From positions 1 through 64,000 of IMG/VR virus record IMGVR_UViG_3300028392_000048: DNA of 64,000 nucleotides, one strand, 5' to 3'. The notes below the pieces were generated by a model. The model saw only the letters and a program-made list of their open reading frames with translations, ran no database searches and was not told the DNA's origin. Of this stretch, positions 36,201 to 43,161 are shown one piece after another (position 1 is the first letter of the stretch; the number at the start of each line of letters is the position of its first letter). A program made the position numbers and the translations under genes. Source of the stretch: a virus.

Positions 36201-39183
36201 CTAGCTTAGTAGGAGTTGCTGGTACAAAGCATCCGTCGGTACTATCGTACTCGTAGGTAGTAATAGTGTCGCCATTTTTAAGATTAACCCGATCAGCAAT
36301 AATAACAAAACTTTGATTACTAAACGAATAATCTTGTTCATTTATCAATTGTGTACCATTTAAATATACACCAACTGCTTTGTTACTTAATTTGTCTAAA
36401 GTGAAAACTGTGCTTAAAGGGTATTTTTTAATTCGATAATCTACTACTGAAAGATCAGAAACTATGCATGCACCGTAGGGCACCATATCACTAAAATAAT
36501 ATGGAGCAGTATTTGGTTTGTTTGCATTTATTTTTTCTAAAACTAAATTTGTTATAGTTATAGGGTCGCCATCTTTTCCTAAGTTACTAGCTGTATCAAT
36601 AAAAACTCGTTTAAAATTATTATAATCATCTCGAGATTGTTGAATTGCTTTTATAATGTTATTAGTTTCTGATGTAACATGATATATGCCTAGACTTAGT
36701 GGGCCGCTATGTTGGACAAATCGTGTTCCATAACGAGTTATATTTCCTAAATCTCTTAATGTACTATTGCCTGGAAAAACTCCTGTAAATCCTGGCAAAT
36801 TGTCTACAATAGTTCCAACGTGATCAATAACTTCACCTAGTGTAAAGTTAAGCATATTATCGTTTAACGGATTATTTTGTAAATTAAGCGGAACCTCGTA
36901 GTATCCGTTAGCATTAATAGGCTGAGAAGAAAATGCTCTTACAGTAAGAACATCTGTTAAACTAATAGGTGTAGTTAAAACAATTCGTTTGTAAGGAGTT
37001 GAATTAACTAAATTCCAATTAGAGCTAGATAGTCGATGGCCATTAACATATACTTTGACTACTAAATCTTCTAATTTATTATGATTATCAAATATATCTA
37101 ACTGAAAAGATTTAGTTAATCCGGAATTTTTATAAATTCTAACAGCTGCTTGAACATTTTCAGTAGTACAGGTTTGCCAGCCATTTTTATAAATTGTATT
37201 GCCGCCGTAGTTTAAAGAAGACAAGTATCCAACATTTATGTTTTGCGATATTAATCCTAATTCTTTTTTATATTCAAAAGCATCATTTGCAAGGTCAAAG
37301 TTAAAAACAATATCCCCAATGTTATTCACATTTTGATAACTTAATGGGAATCCTAATTTAGAGTCTGTTTGTCCTGTTCCTATTTTATAAGAAAAAATCT
37401 TAGAACCTTTAAATGTAGTTCCTGTGTAAACAGACTCATCTCCAAAACTTGTTCCACTATCATCAACAATATCAAATAACGGTGGTTGATTTACTTTTAA
37501 TTTCTGTTGTGCTTGTATCCAAGAACTACCGTTAAACCAAAACATCTGACTTTGATATTTTCCTTGTCTAACTAACACTACTTGATTTAACTCAGGTGAT
37601 GCAATTTCAACCAAGTGAAGTTGTTTACTGCCCGACGGTGAATTATCAGTAGGTGCAACATGTTTTACATCAATATATTCTACTCGATAAATTTTATTTT
37701 GCACTAACGGATCAGGGTCGCCTGTAAATAAAACTAGCATACCATCCGATAATGGTATAGAAACCGACGGATTGCCTGTAGGTGCTTGGTAACTTGTTGT
37801 GCCTTCGATGGCTGTAAAAACAGGCAATGCATGTTTATTCAATGCAGTATTACCAGTAGTATCATCAAAGATGTCAATGTCAAAAATTGCGGTTGTACCA
37901 AAATTAAACAATCGAATATCTGCTTCAAATTCAATAATAGGACGAACAGCACGAAGAGTTTGATCTAAGCCAACAGTAGTGTTATTGTACAATGCACTTG
38001 CGGTAATAACATCTTTATGGAACCATCTGTTATATCGACTCCAAGGGTTGTGATCTCGACTAGAGCGATTAATTGTTATATAATCTACTTCGCTAGCATA
38101 ACTTGTGGCATCTTCCCATGGTGCTTTATCAAAAGGAGTTGAATCAAAAGGTATTGATTCATCCACCGACCATGGACTGATAACTTCTAATACAGATGCT
38201 GGAACTAGTATAATAGATTTACCAACACCTTCAACATAATATTGATCTACAGCATAACTTGCCGGTTGTACGTTGCCACCAAATGCAATTTTCATGCCGT
38301 TACTTAATAAAGTGCCATCGCTTAATGTAACTGATTTTTTACCTAGAATTTCTAAAGTAACATCAATATTTGTATTTTCATCTATTGATAATATTTGAAT
38401 CACGCCACCGGATGTTATATCAGTTTCGCTTTGATAATATAAAATGCTTGGAGCATCTTCTGGTATAGAAATTGTAATAGTTCCAGATTCAACTGCATAA
38501 TTGTCCACAGCATTTAAACGCTGATAGCGATTTAAAGATCCAGTACTTCTAGTTGTTTTAAAACTAAATGGATTGCCAGGACTGTCAATATCAAATTTGT
38601 ATGTTTTACCCCTATAGAGTATTAAGTCAGGATTAGGAGTTGAACCGTCTGGTGTAAAAACATATTGATTGTTGGATCCTTCTGTTTGTAACTTAACAGT
38701 ATATGTTGTACTAATAACATTCTGAGGACCGTAAATTGTAATTGTGTCAGGACCGTAAGGCAACCAGTAATAATTTTGAAAATTAACAAATTTATCCCAA
38801 TCAATATGGGGGTCCCAGCTGTAAAATTCTTGTTTGTTTAATCTTGCATGATTAGAAGTATTGCCGCCAAAAATACTAATTTGATTTATATAATCAATAT
38901 AGTCTTTAAAAAATGCAATATTATCCGATGAATCTTTAATTACAAGTCCCGGTTCTAACTGATAGTTTTGTCTAATCTGATTTGCAGATTTAAGATAAAC
39001 ATCATTACCAGTACTTGCTTTTGCATTTTCTCTACCAATATAACCTTTAATTTTTGTAAGCGTACCAGGTTGAAATAATTGATCTATAGTGCTTTGTAAG
39101 AATTTCTTGTTTGCAGGAGTTTGATAAAAACTTGGCAATAAATTTGCGCTAAGACCTTTTTTACCATTGATATTTGTTGCCAT
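24250..39183 (-). CDS. Giant tail/baseplate structural protein
   Basis: A single uninterrupted 4977-residue frame, almost a quarter of the window. The N-terminus (LLPSFYQTPANKKFLQSTID, later NYYWLPYGPDTI) resembles large structural proteins found after gp6 in aquatic T4-like phages. The body is beta-rich, with low-complexity Thr/Ser/Asn linkers. Residues about 2230-2830 contain repeats of FG-GAP/beta-propeller type (FGQSIVLNDNVLWISAPG, FGAGFSVGNNSIFAGAP). Around 3250 and 3620 are GxGYxxxP repeats (GSGYVTLPEVVI, GSGYLTAPVV). It starts one base inside the gp6 stop. It occupies the place of T4 gp7/gp8; equivalence is inferred. Confidence 0.8.
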   Translation of the reverse strand: MATNINGKKGLSANLLPSFYQTPANKKFLQSTIDQLFQPGTLTKIKGYIGRENAKASTGNDVYLKSANQIRQNYQLEPGLVIKDSSDNIAFFKDYIDYINQISIFGGNTSNHARLNKQEFYSWDPHIDWDKFVNFQNYYWLPYGPDTITIYGPQNVISTTYTVKLQTEGSNNQYVFTPDGSTPNPDLILYRGKTYKFDIDSPGNPFSFKTTRSTGSLNRYQRLNAVDNYAVESGTITISIPEDAPSILYYQSETDITSGGVIQILSIDENTNIDVTLEILGKKSVTLSDGTLLSNGMKIAFGGNVQPASYAVDQYYVEGVGKSIILVPASVLEVISPWSVDESIPFDSTPFDKAPWEDATSYASEVDYITINRSSRDHNPWSRYNRWFHKDVITASALYNNTTVGLDQTLRAVRPIIEFEADIRLFNFGTTAIFDIDIFDDTTGNTALNKHALPVFTAIEGTTSYQAPTGNPSVSIPLSDGMLVLFTGDPDPLVQNKIYRVEYIDVKHVAPTDNSPSGSKQLHLVEIASPELNQVVLVRQGKYQSQMFWFNGSSWIQAQQKLKVNQPPLFDIVDDSGTSFGDESVYTGTTFKGSKIFSYKIGTGQTDSKLGFPLSYQNVNNIGDIVFNFDLANDAFEYKKELGLISQNINVGYLSSLNYGGNTIYKNGWQTCTTENVQAAVRIYKNSGLTKSFQLDIFDNHNKLEDLVVKVYVNGHRLSSSNWNLVNSTPYKRIVLTTPISLTDVLTVRAFSSQPINANGYYEVPLNLQNNPLNDNMLNFTLGEVIDHVGTIVDNLPGFTGVFPGNSTLRDLGNITRYGTRFVQHSGPLSLGIYHVTSETNNIIKAIQQSRDDYNNFKRVFIDTASNLGKDGDPITITNLVLEKINANKPNTAPYYFSDMVPYGACIVSDLSVVDYRIKKYPLSTVFTLDKLSNKAVGVYLNGTQLINEQDYSFSNQSFVIIADRVNLKNGDTITTYEYDSTDGCFVPATPTKLGMYPSFIPQIYTDTTLVNPQTVIQGHDGSIVLAYGDYRDDLLLELEKRIFNNIKVKYNTDIFDISDVIPSYNRNTDYTLSEFNQVLAPNFYKWTNLIGKDLTTPLNYDRANSFTYNYSLNYAPDASTSLPGYWRGVYRYLLDTDRPNICPWEMLGFTIEPSWWQDVYGPAPYTSNNLPLWQDIANGTIRIPNQSAMYSKKYAKPFILNHIPVDDSGNLISPLDSGIAGGSLNPNIDNNFVFGDGSPVETAWSRSSHYPFSVLISSILLFPAKTFGILLDRSRIKRNLAGQLIYTATGLRITPADIILPSIYSSKSREQTAGLINYSVDLIFNYIFSNNLANYNSYQSDLRSMLPQLSYRMGAFSNQGQFNLLLESKTPTSSGNVFVPTDDYKIFLNKSSSIKKLNYSGVIITKLSTGFEIKGYSITQPYFNYYSPNNVGVTINVGGISENYSTWTAGQQYATGHVVKSDNVYYRTTVTHVSSNTFNSDYFVALPDLPMSGGVSAKLKNSWDRSSVNVAPYGTLITKLQDVVDFLLGYGEYLKDQGFLFDDFNRNLSAVANWETSAKEFMFWSTQTWSTEQDKWSDWSASQPYTYGTIVRYDGDYYSALFNIAPATTFDYTKWSILPGLSNVGSSVISLSPSANGITFVTDLAVVDSITSNFNPYEIFKVDGTPFEIAHIDSYRQENTVTYSPRTTDGIFGASFYLVQNEHIIVVNNKTIFNDIIYSPASGYRQERLKVSGYVTTDWYGGLDIPGFIFDSAAIKLWEPYQDYSIGDIVNHQGYYYSAPKLLGGTAVFSASDWTLLPKKPSSQILPNWTNVATQFTDFYNLEVDSFNTDQQSMAHHLIGYQKRQYLDNIIQDDVSEFKFYQGMIREKGTQNVLNKLFDVLSSDNLESLVFYEEWAIRVGQYGAANAFENVEFILNQEDYNRNNPQATLLVEQFNSSVSTFVNQQPANSVYLKPLGYNSNPFPLKESNNSFLRSAGHVNLLDVKLGIRDLSQLVSQSVASIKTGINYKILVPGATNFTQIGSSNNDPGTIFNATSVGTGDGTVSVDVTQFTEGDYIWCSFDDTVVSNTWNVYRFTDIGLRVTNATYSNNTLSITCKHLVNLKVGSYVGIVLELPNSQKIKGLDGFFQVASVSLNSFTVSAKIAGFPAHFTHLQQLVIFGLLTQRSTNIDLIDNILPKNLRQGDLLWTDNDASGKWAVWTYKPAFSKNTIKPKTRPSNLKFGKTTAINQLGTISAVGTATGSVSIYDRISKGLGWISRQYIQAPFTAHSDVNELSTLATVLAISPSGEWFLSGSPAAGNIATAYVGEYVSSNAYNIGDIVKYIDTYYEAIVLTPAHQTPSTKSLYWKSILYIPVSNQSDNSELSTQGAVSLYKKDINNTYTLVDTVISPMPANNEQFGQSIVLNDNVLWISAPGANDSQGAIYKFINTDTVQASTFYDAVGSSGVTMHVTSTAGISAGQLVRGVGFASGQAVKSVLSKLFFASIPGVPNYIRDTQNNNVNLNFISQATVVTGNGILPGTQVVKSGVDISGKYYVLVSSERDILQTVTTVTFTNSIISAEFTIDNIQSDATILLSSKPDQTPEGNLQFIVTNWKYDLTGTISGQQVNSNFGSVLSFSKDGSTLLVSSIETRIISPSETIMIGVVYVYKNNENTYSLIQTLEGTDSSFGQSTSISTNGEFISITDSTYPDNVSRHGRVSIYSLNTETNQYENPQYITDHYSDIGSNFGNLAAFMNNYDTLVVYSENAAGPQITSFDSGTVTFDKASTKIISSIIGSGRIDVYDRYNNNWVFGESLANPDENLDAFGAGFSVGNNSIFAGAPLFTPTDSDGNLITDSENTGVLYSYTKTENVYSWTRKDIQSKIVDVEKLKKSFLYNKSTDQLVTYLDVIDPIQGKIAGPADEELKYKTFYDPAVYSHSDGTVSVTVSTQTYWSKNQLGQLWWDLRSAKFIDPYFNNILYKSNTWNNLAPGATIDIYEWITSSVLPESWDAQADTPAGIALGISGTSLYGNKVYSVRQRYNNITKKFTNVYYFWVKNRRLTPAITGRRISALSVSNLISSPISEGYTYLSLIGGDSFALSNSYKYLEGNNTVLSVEYWTTDSIHRNIHSQWKLISSDSIVDLPHTIEQKWIDSLCGSDIAGRVVPDTELPPKLRYGIENRPRQSMFVNRIETLKEFVELTNISLLKHQITKTRDISKLEEYDIHPTVIHGLYDSTLDTEAELSYTNANLFQRPSLSPIIVDGKITGIMIINSGKGYLNPPYIQISGSGEGAIVRSVIDSSGRIISATVESSGYGYDDNTTCSVRDYCVLVLSDISANGVWSIYSYDPTYIDNTTRSVVGIWSRTQTQSYDVKNYWTYADWYGSYTDTSGKVLFTASQYTAADFSVATYADLNSIATKIGQLVKVLTVNTGGWELLYKYADSSSIDWTQSYSLVGIQNGTLQLNSNLYETSSTTVGYDSGIYDNTGFDIKAATELRRILNTLKNNIFINELKSSYLELFFSSIHYAHSEQLYLDWIFKTSFVRATHNVGDLGQPVYYPVDNLSNFQDYISEVKPYKTKVREYISNYTSTDISESAVTDFDLPPVFSNNALVPVETQVANEVLKFNSSVINTYPWKFWADTVGYSVTELKIVDGGSGYVTLPEVVISSNSGAGATAKAFFTNGVINRILLLTQGSGYLTAPVVSLVGGQSTGGVAARIVAIIGNGLARTNSVNIKFDRLTYTNYVNTLDVTETFTGTGSKLQYSLKWAPNVHVGKSSVYIDNNIVLRELYTLNIVSKVVGGYTQYSGTITFETAPTTLASIVVNYKKDISLLNAIDRIEFFYDPAAGEIGKEFNQLMLGIDYGGTIVGNLGFNTSKGWNDVPYAVNAWDVFDPTFNDYIITVGANTHSFKLPYTPKIGTEINVYYSQNSTTTTPSDGVSLNYNFNLLINQPVVSVVTNVYSISSVGITASTALATVNGITSQYAISTNLQSVLTSVFGAVGQGVVEFDHVSNIVVGQFVSGAGVATNTKVTYISNKFVTLSTNLSENASGNYNFFTLGTSLTLTSTTNIDAGLSVIGLGFTTQTVSKKLNSTTIILSSPPDLIPKVGEVIEFTNNSAGSKIIKVSSVANLKIGDGCDISTHQLGVFGYNTKIVSIDVINSSVTLNQILFVNLANNTSLTFTRILSQPVDAITYANGTATLTEVVPVGSDICIYGKIDPIRIDDPAFGTSQQANPDAKIPSIIIGTTQQPLLTRYPLVTGSFAYVITLPLDFTVNKGDEFIFRQSTSDGSIIPSDYDSDIVGGDMAYSSAQGLLADDIVVDGDGFTTPTSSPAPEEVVPGQVVDTLSIKVFDKPTAGNANIQVSNYVATGSQAIFELPKIFSNSQSIIVKLDGVIQTVTTDYIINYATRSVTFNATPSAKAIVSIFTIGLSGTNILDIEYFVGDGTTTEFVTRAPWLSDVYSLIYVNGLLADYVLFKTDSTYDLANATGIRFAVAPATGATINYIIVSGNQQTFSVTTTERIATNGSNTYTLNTIIGNSFPNESNVIVRVDQNILRAPNVSYFTIKSNKLTYSINTDKILPQSVSLQDIIVYVDNFTLIYGKDYTVDLTGISIKITKETYKAYTGKQLVISIQYNQGYMYNPATNQIVFANSYDSSHVVEVISSFRHDSLDIQRTEITARTIENITPESLVYYEYLSTLGGTIILDRPVINENYIWVIKSRDDTRTLLTPGVDYILHDNLTEIQLTSTFGVNDSVELITFGSNILKSGIAYMQFKDMLNRTVYKRLSLKKQTTLASDLLWNSTQIVLTDASEFQSPNQSSNVPGVIEIRGERIEYFSKVGNILSNIRRGTLGTGITRINKAGTFVQDIGNAETIPYKDSVSTTTFAANGTNIVPLGFTPSSVNEIEVFVGGIRLKKAPYELFNVNLGPYSNKDTIVKFDAEFTVDGQSNLVTLTNGTPETGTRVTVIKTTGISWDGKTSVMSDTSKIAEFIKSEPGIWYSEYK

Positions 39184-42100
39184 TAAATAGTTCCTCCGAT
39201 TGAATTGCTAGTCACTGTTTGGTTGGTCGTAAGACTATTTGTTGGTGATGCGCCAATGGTTTTTAAATTGCTGCTAGTTAATCCGTTTACAATAATAATA
39301 TTATCTGTTGTAGCACAACTTAAAAATATACTATCAGTAGAGCACTGTATTTCAAATAATGCTCCGAAGAAATGATTAGGTTGCACTGGAACTATTACAA
39401 ATGAAATTAAGTCAGGTGCTAGTTGATTCATTACATATGTACTCAACTCCGTAAAATAAAATGTGTCTCCAAAATCCCAGTTATCTAATGCAAAGAATGT
39501 ATTAATTGCTTTTAATATTCGTGCCTGTACGTCTGAATTCGATACAGCACTATTTGAATTTATCATAGCATTAAAATTTGCTTGCAAGGATATATCAGCA
39601 TTTGATCCAAATAATAATGTATAATTTACTGGATGATATATTATTTCGTCACTTATAGATTTAATTAAATTTAAATTAGAACTTAGTATACTGTTTAACT
39701 CACTACTACTAGGAGGCAACGGTTTGACTCCTGTTGTTCCGTTAGTTACCCATTGTCTAAATAATGTATCGTAACTAGTAGTTAATATATAGATATCCAT
39801 GATATTACTATTACCTGGATCTATTCTACTATCGTAGTCTGCACTATGAACATACTGAAACTTCAATCTATCTCTTCCAACGTATACTTTATAATCTAAA
39901 GTAGGAGATAATTTTCCTGTAGATGCTGTTAACTTAAACACTGTAGCAGAATCAACAAAGTAAAAATACGATCCATCTGCATATTGTTGTAACGATCCTA
40001 GTCTAGGATCACTTCGACTGTTAAAAATTCTTACTGGACCATTATATGGATCATTTAATACATATTTGTAATCTTCTTGTCCTGATGATATAGAATATCT
40101 CTGTTCAACAACATACTTACGTAATGGGTTAACTGATGGATCAACTATATCTAAAAATAGCTGAGGATTATCCACTACATTAGATCCGCTAGAATTTGCA
40201 AATGTTAATATAATCTTTTTAGGATCAATATAGCCATCTTTTCCAGTATAAGCTGAAGTGACTTCCCATGTTAAATCTAATGTAAACGGATTAGTACTGT
40301 CAGGTTTAGTATTGACACCGAGTACTTTAATTGTATCTAACACAGTTGTACTCGATACAGTATCATAAACAACTGCATTTGTATCAAAATAGAAAGTGAC
40401 ATCTTTATCACTTTCAAAAATATAACGTAAATTTCTTGTTGTTATAGTATATTTTTCAGTGTCTGTGGTAAACAATAACAACCAACTAGAATCTAATTGT
40501 AAATTATCTGTATTACCCTGATTACCTAAACTAAACTGATCAACTGTGTTTAAATTAGCTGCTGAAATTAATTGCCAACTTTGTGTAGTTGCATCGTAGC
40601 GTAAACCAAAATTAAGATTAGCAAATATTTTATCTATCATACCAGTAACAACTGTGGGACTAATAGTAACAGTGAATTGAGGAATTACCTGTGTAGCAAT
40701 GGCAGTAGTTGGAATTGATTTATTCAATGTTATTGGTCCAGCATTTGTTGGTAATATGCCTTTGCCACCAGCTGTTCCATTATCAACAACATTTACTACT
40801 TCTGCCCAAACATATGTTGAAGAATTTAAAACATTTGCTGTTCCTGAAATAAGAACATTATTATTAGCTGTATCAAAATAGAATCCAGTTGGTGCTACAA
40901 ATTTAATTAGAGATCCCACTGTAAGATATTTTAAATCAGTTGATGCATAAGTTCCAACTTTAAGCGGAGAAAGAAAAATTCCCGGAGTGTTATTAATTAA
41001 ACTTATATAACCAGTAGAACTATTACTATCAGAAGTAACAGCATTCCATTGTATATTAAGACTAACGTTTAAAAAATCTAAGTAATTTGCATAATAGAAA
41101 TTTCGTAAGTCGGGAGTATTTAATAAATCGTAAACAGTATTATAAATCACACCTTGAATATCAGTTTGTGTAACATATGAAAAATTTATATCAGAAATAT
41201 AAATCTCTTGGTATAATACTCCGTCGTCAGCAAACAAGTTTGTTTTAGAATATTTTCCAGTAGGATCAGTAAGGTCAAAGTATCTACTAATACCACTGCT
41301 TGTTCTATTAATAGCTTTAACTTTAGCTACTGATAAATTTGCACTTAGCGGACCAATGTTATAATCTTCACCTGTAACCATACGATCTTGCATATAGTAT
41401 GTTTGGGGTGCATTAGTTTTAATGCTAGCATTTGTTTCTGCCGTAGTTGAATTTGACACACTAGTTGGTAAACTTAAACTAATAGTAAGTGTTTCAACTT
41501 TATTTTTTGTACTAATATAAGGAATAGCTACGCTAATATTGACAATATCAGCTGGATTTATTGAGTAGTGAAGCGCATTACTAACTCTATAATAAATTCT
41601 AAATTGTCCTAAAGGTAAATTTCCAAAAATTCCATCACTGAAATTAAGTGTAATTGCATCCCCTGCTCTAGTAACAACACTATAAATGTTTTTAATTTTT
41701 GAATTTAAACTATTATAGATAACATTGTTTCCGGTAGTCGATGGAACTTGAGTCCATAGCTCGGTTTCTAATCCAGTGTTTTGATCAATAGAGTATACCC
41801 AAATATCAGTATTGTTAATATTTTGTGTAGCAATATCCACTGTTTGATTGCTAACAGGATGCGTTACTGAGAAGGAACCATTGTTTAATGTGCCCTGTGT
41901 AAAATTAAAAAAGAATCCAGTTGTAGGACTGGTTGCACCAAAGCCATCATCTCTATAGATAAAAGCAATACTATTACCCACTTTAGGTGCTTCTTCGTAA
42001 ATGTATGTTTTTCCTTTGAAAGTTGTACTAGTTACTTCAAAATTCATACTACGTCCAGATACTGTTTTAGTAAAATTATAAATCGGAACGTTGTTATTAG

Positions 42101-42674
42101 ATGCATTAAATCTGTATTGTGCTGTAGGAATTCCGTAAATTTTAGCAGAATCAATAGGAGTACCAAACTGATGATTTTGTGGAAGTGCTGCGTTTATTAT
42201 TTTAATAAATTGATCATACCAATTAACGTTACTGGGATCATTCCATTGAATAGTTTGTCCTGCAAGATTTCGACCATTACTGTCAATAATAGCTTCGGTA
42301 GTACTAACTGTATTAAATTTTAAAAGTCCAGTTGCTGCTTGATTACGACTGGCATTATAGCCTATCATTCGACTCAATCGAAGTATGCTATCTCTGCGTT
42401 CTGCTAGTTCTAAGAAGTTTTCGCGAGCATTTAAGTCAACACGGAAAGCTATGCTTTGGCCCACAAATGCAATAAGGTCAATTAGGGCTAGGTATTCGCT
42501 AGACTCAATATAATCGTTAAAATCTTCAGGAAAATTTGTTCGGATATAGTCAATCATTGTGCGGCGTAAGTTCTCAAAGTCGTAACTTTGGAAGTCCGCA
42601 TTTTTAAATGATTGATAAATTTTTTGCCAATTTTCAGCAATTAACAGGTTATTCTGTCTATCCGTTGAGCTCAT
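39183..42674 (-). CDS. Baseplate wedge protein gp6-like
   Basis: The 1163-residue product follows gp25 in the order expected for T4-like baseplate genes. The N-terminal part (FEDFNDYIESSEYLALIDL-like wedge segment, AFVGQSIAFRVDLNARE) is characteristic of gp6/gpJ wedge proteins, which join gp25 and gp53 in the wedge core. T4 gp6 is about 660 residues; aquatic phage versions are longer through inserted beta domains, as here. A late-type box lies 19 bases upstream. The downstream giant gene overlaps by one base. Confidence 0.85.
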   Translation of the reverse strand: MSSTDRQNNLLIAENWQKIYQSFKNADFQSYDFENLRRTMIDYIRTNFPEDFNDYIESSEYLALIDLIAFVGQSIAFRVDLNARENFLELAERRDSILRLSRMIGYNASRNQAATGLLKFNTVSTTEAIIDSNGRNLAGQTIQWNDPSNVNWYDQFIKIINAALPQNHQFGTPIDSAKIYGIPTAQYRFNASNNNVPIYNFTKTVSGRSMNFEVTSTTFKGKTYIYEEAPKVGNSIAFIYRDDGFGATSPTTGFFFNFTQGTLNNGSFSVTHPVSNQTVDIATQNINNTDIWVYSIDQNTGLETELWTQVPSTTGNNVIYNSLNSKIKNIYSVVTRAGDAITLNFSDGIFGNLPLGQFRIYYRVSNALHYSINPADIVNISVAIPYISTKNKVETLTISLSLPTSVSNSTTAETNASIKTNAPQTYYMQDRMVTGEDYNIGPLSANLSVAKVKAINRTSSGISRYFDLTDPTGKYSKTNLFADDGVLYQEIYISDINFSYVTQTDIQGVIYNTVYDLLNTPDLRNFYYANYLDFLNVSLNIQWNAVTSDSNSSTGYISLINNTPGIFLSPLKVGTYASTDLKYLTVGSLIKFVAPTGFYFDTANNNVLISGTANVLNSSTYVWAEVVNVVDNGTAGGKGILPTNAGPITLNKSIPTTAIATQVIPQFTVTISPTVVTGMIDKIFANLNFGLRYDATTQSWQLISAANLNTVDQFSLGNQGNTDNLQLDSSWLLLFTTDTEKYTITTRNLRYIFESDKDVTFYFDTNAVVYDTVSSTTVLDTIKVLGVNTKPDSTNPFTLDLTWEVTSAYTGKDGYIDPKKIILTFANSSGSNVVDNPQLFLDIVDPSVNPLRKYVVEQRYSISSGQEDYKYVLNDPYNGPVRIFNSRSDPRLGSLQQYADGSYFYFVDSATVFKLTASTGKLSPTLDYKVYVGRDRLKFQYVHSADYDSRIDPGNSNIMDIYILTTSYDTLFRQWVTNGTTGVKPLPPSSSELNSILSSNLNLIKSISDEIIYHPVNYTLLFGSNADISLQANFNAMINSNSAVSNSDVQARILKAINTFFALDNWDFGDTFYFTELSTYVMNQLAPDLISFVIVPVQPNHFFGALFEIQCSTDSIFLSCATTDNIIIVNGLTSSNLKTIGASPTNSLTTNQTVTSNSIGGTI

Positions 42675-42692
42675 AATGTATCCTAATAAGTG

Positions 42693-42700
42693 TATTTATT
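42693..42700 (-). promoter_or_regulatory. Late promoter box (AATAAATA)
   Basis: On the minus strand AATAAATA lies 18 bases upstream of the gp6 ATG at 42674, in the 47-base gap after gp25. It has the ATAAATA core and the standard spacing seen before other structural genes in this window. Confidence 0.5.
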
Positions 42701-42721
42701 AGATCAAATTATGTGGGTAGT

Positions 42722-43159
42722 TTATTGTCTCGTCAACCCGTTATTCTGATCAAACTTTAATCTCATGCTTTCTTGTATGTTGTAAAGCAGATATTCTAAT
42801 GTACATTGTATTTCTAAACCAGTATCGTAAGGAGTAATAACTATACTCTTGGCTCTTACTCGAGGGTCACTACTAAAAATCTCATTTACATTTTGCAAAA
42901 TAAGATTTTGTATTTCATTAGTTAACGGTTCGAATATAACGTCCCAAATTATAGTTCCAAAAGCTGGATTCATTAATCGCTCGCCTTGCCTTACATAAAA
43001 GTGATTTAATAAATCTTGTTTTATTAATTCAAAATCAAATAAAGAAAAATTTTCAGTTGATTTACTAACTGTACTAAATCCACGATAGCGTCTTGTTATA
43101 GGCGGTGGGTGAGCTGGAAGAGTGTGAACTTCTTTGGTAGTGTATAAAGTATTTGCCAT
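42722..43159 (-). CDS. Baseplate wedge protein gp25-like
   Basis: The 145-residue product matches the gp25/lysozyme-like wedge family. This family is conserved across contractile systems and starts sheath polymerisation at the baseplate. Visible features are FSLFDFELIKQDLLNHFYVRQGERLMNP (quoted in part: IKQDLLNHFYVRQGERLM), the FGTIIWDVIFEP segment and the C-terminal YDTGLEIQCTLEYLL strands. Length is near the usual 130. It lies two bases after gp5, in T4-like order before gp6. Confidence 0.9.
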   Translation of the reverse strand: MANTLYTTKEVHTLPAHPPPITRRYRGFSTVSKSTENFSLFDFELIKQDLLNHFYVRQGERLMNPAFGTIIWDVIFEPLTNEIQNLILQNVNEIFSSDPRVRAKSIVITPYDTGLEIQCTLEYLLYNIQESMRLKFDQNNGLTRQ

Positions 43160-43161
43160 AA

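Noticed and set aside
42931-42945. GTTCGAATAT, a T-loop-like string that might mark a tRNA
   Set aside because: It lies within gp25 and has no matching acceptor or anticodon stems. I found no tRNA elsewhere either.
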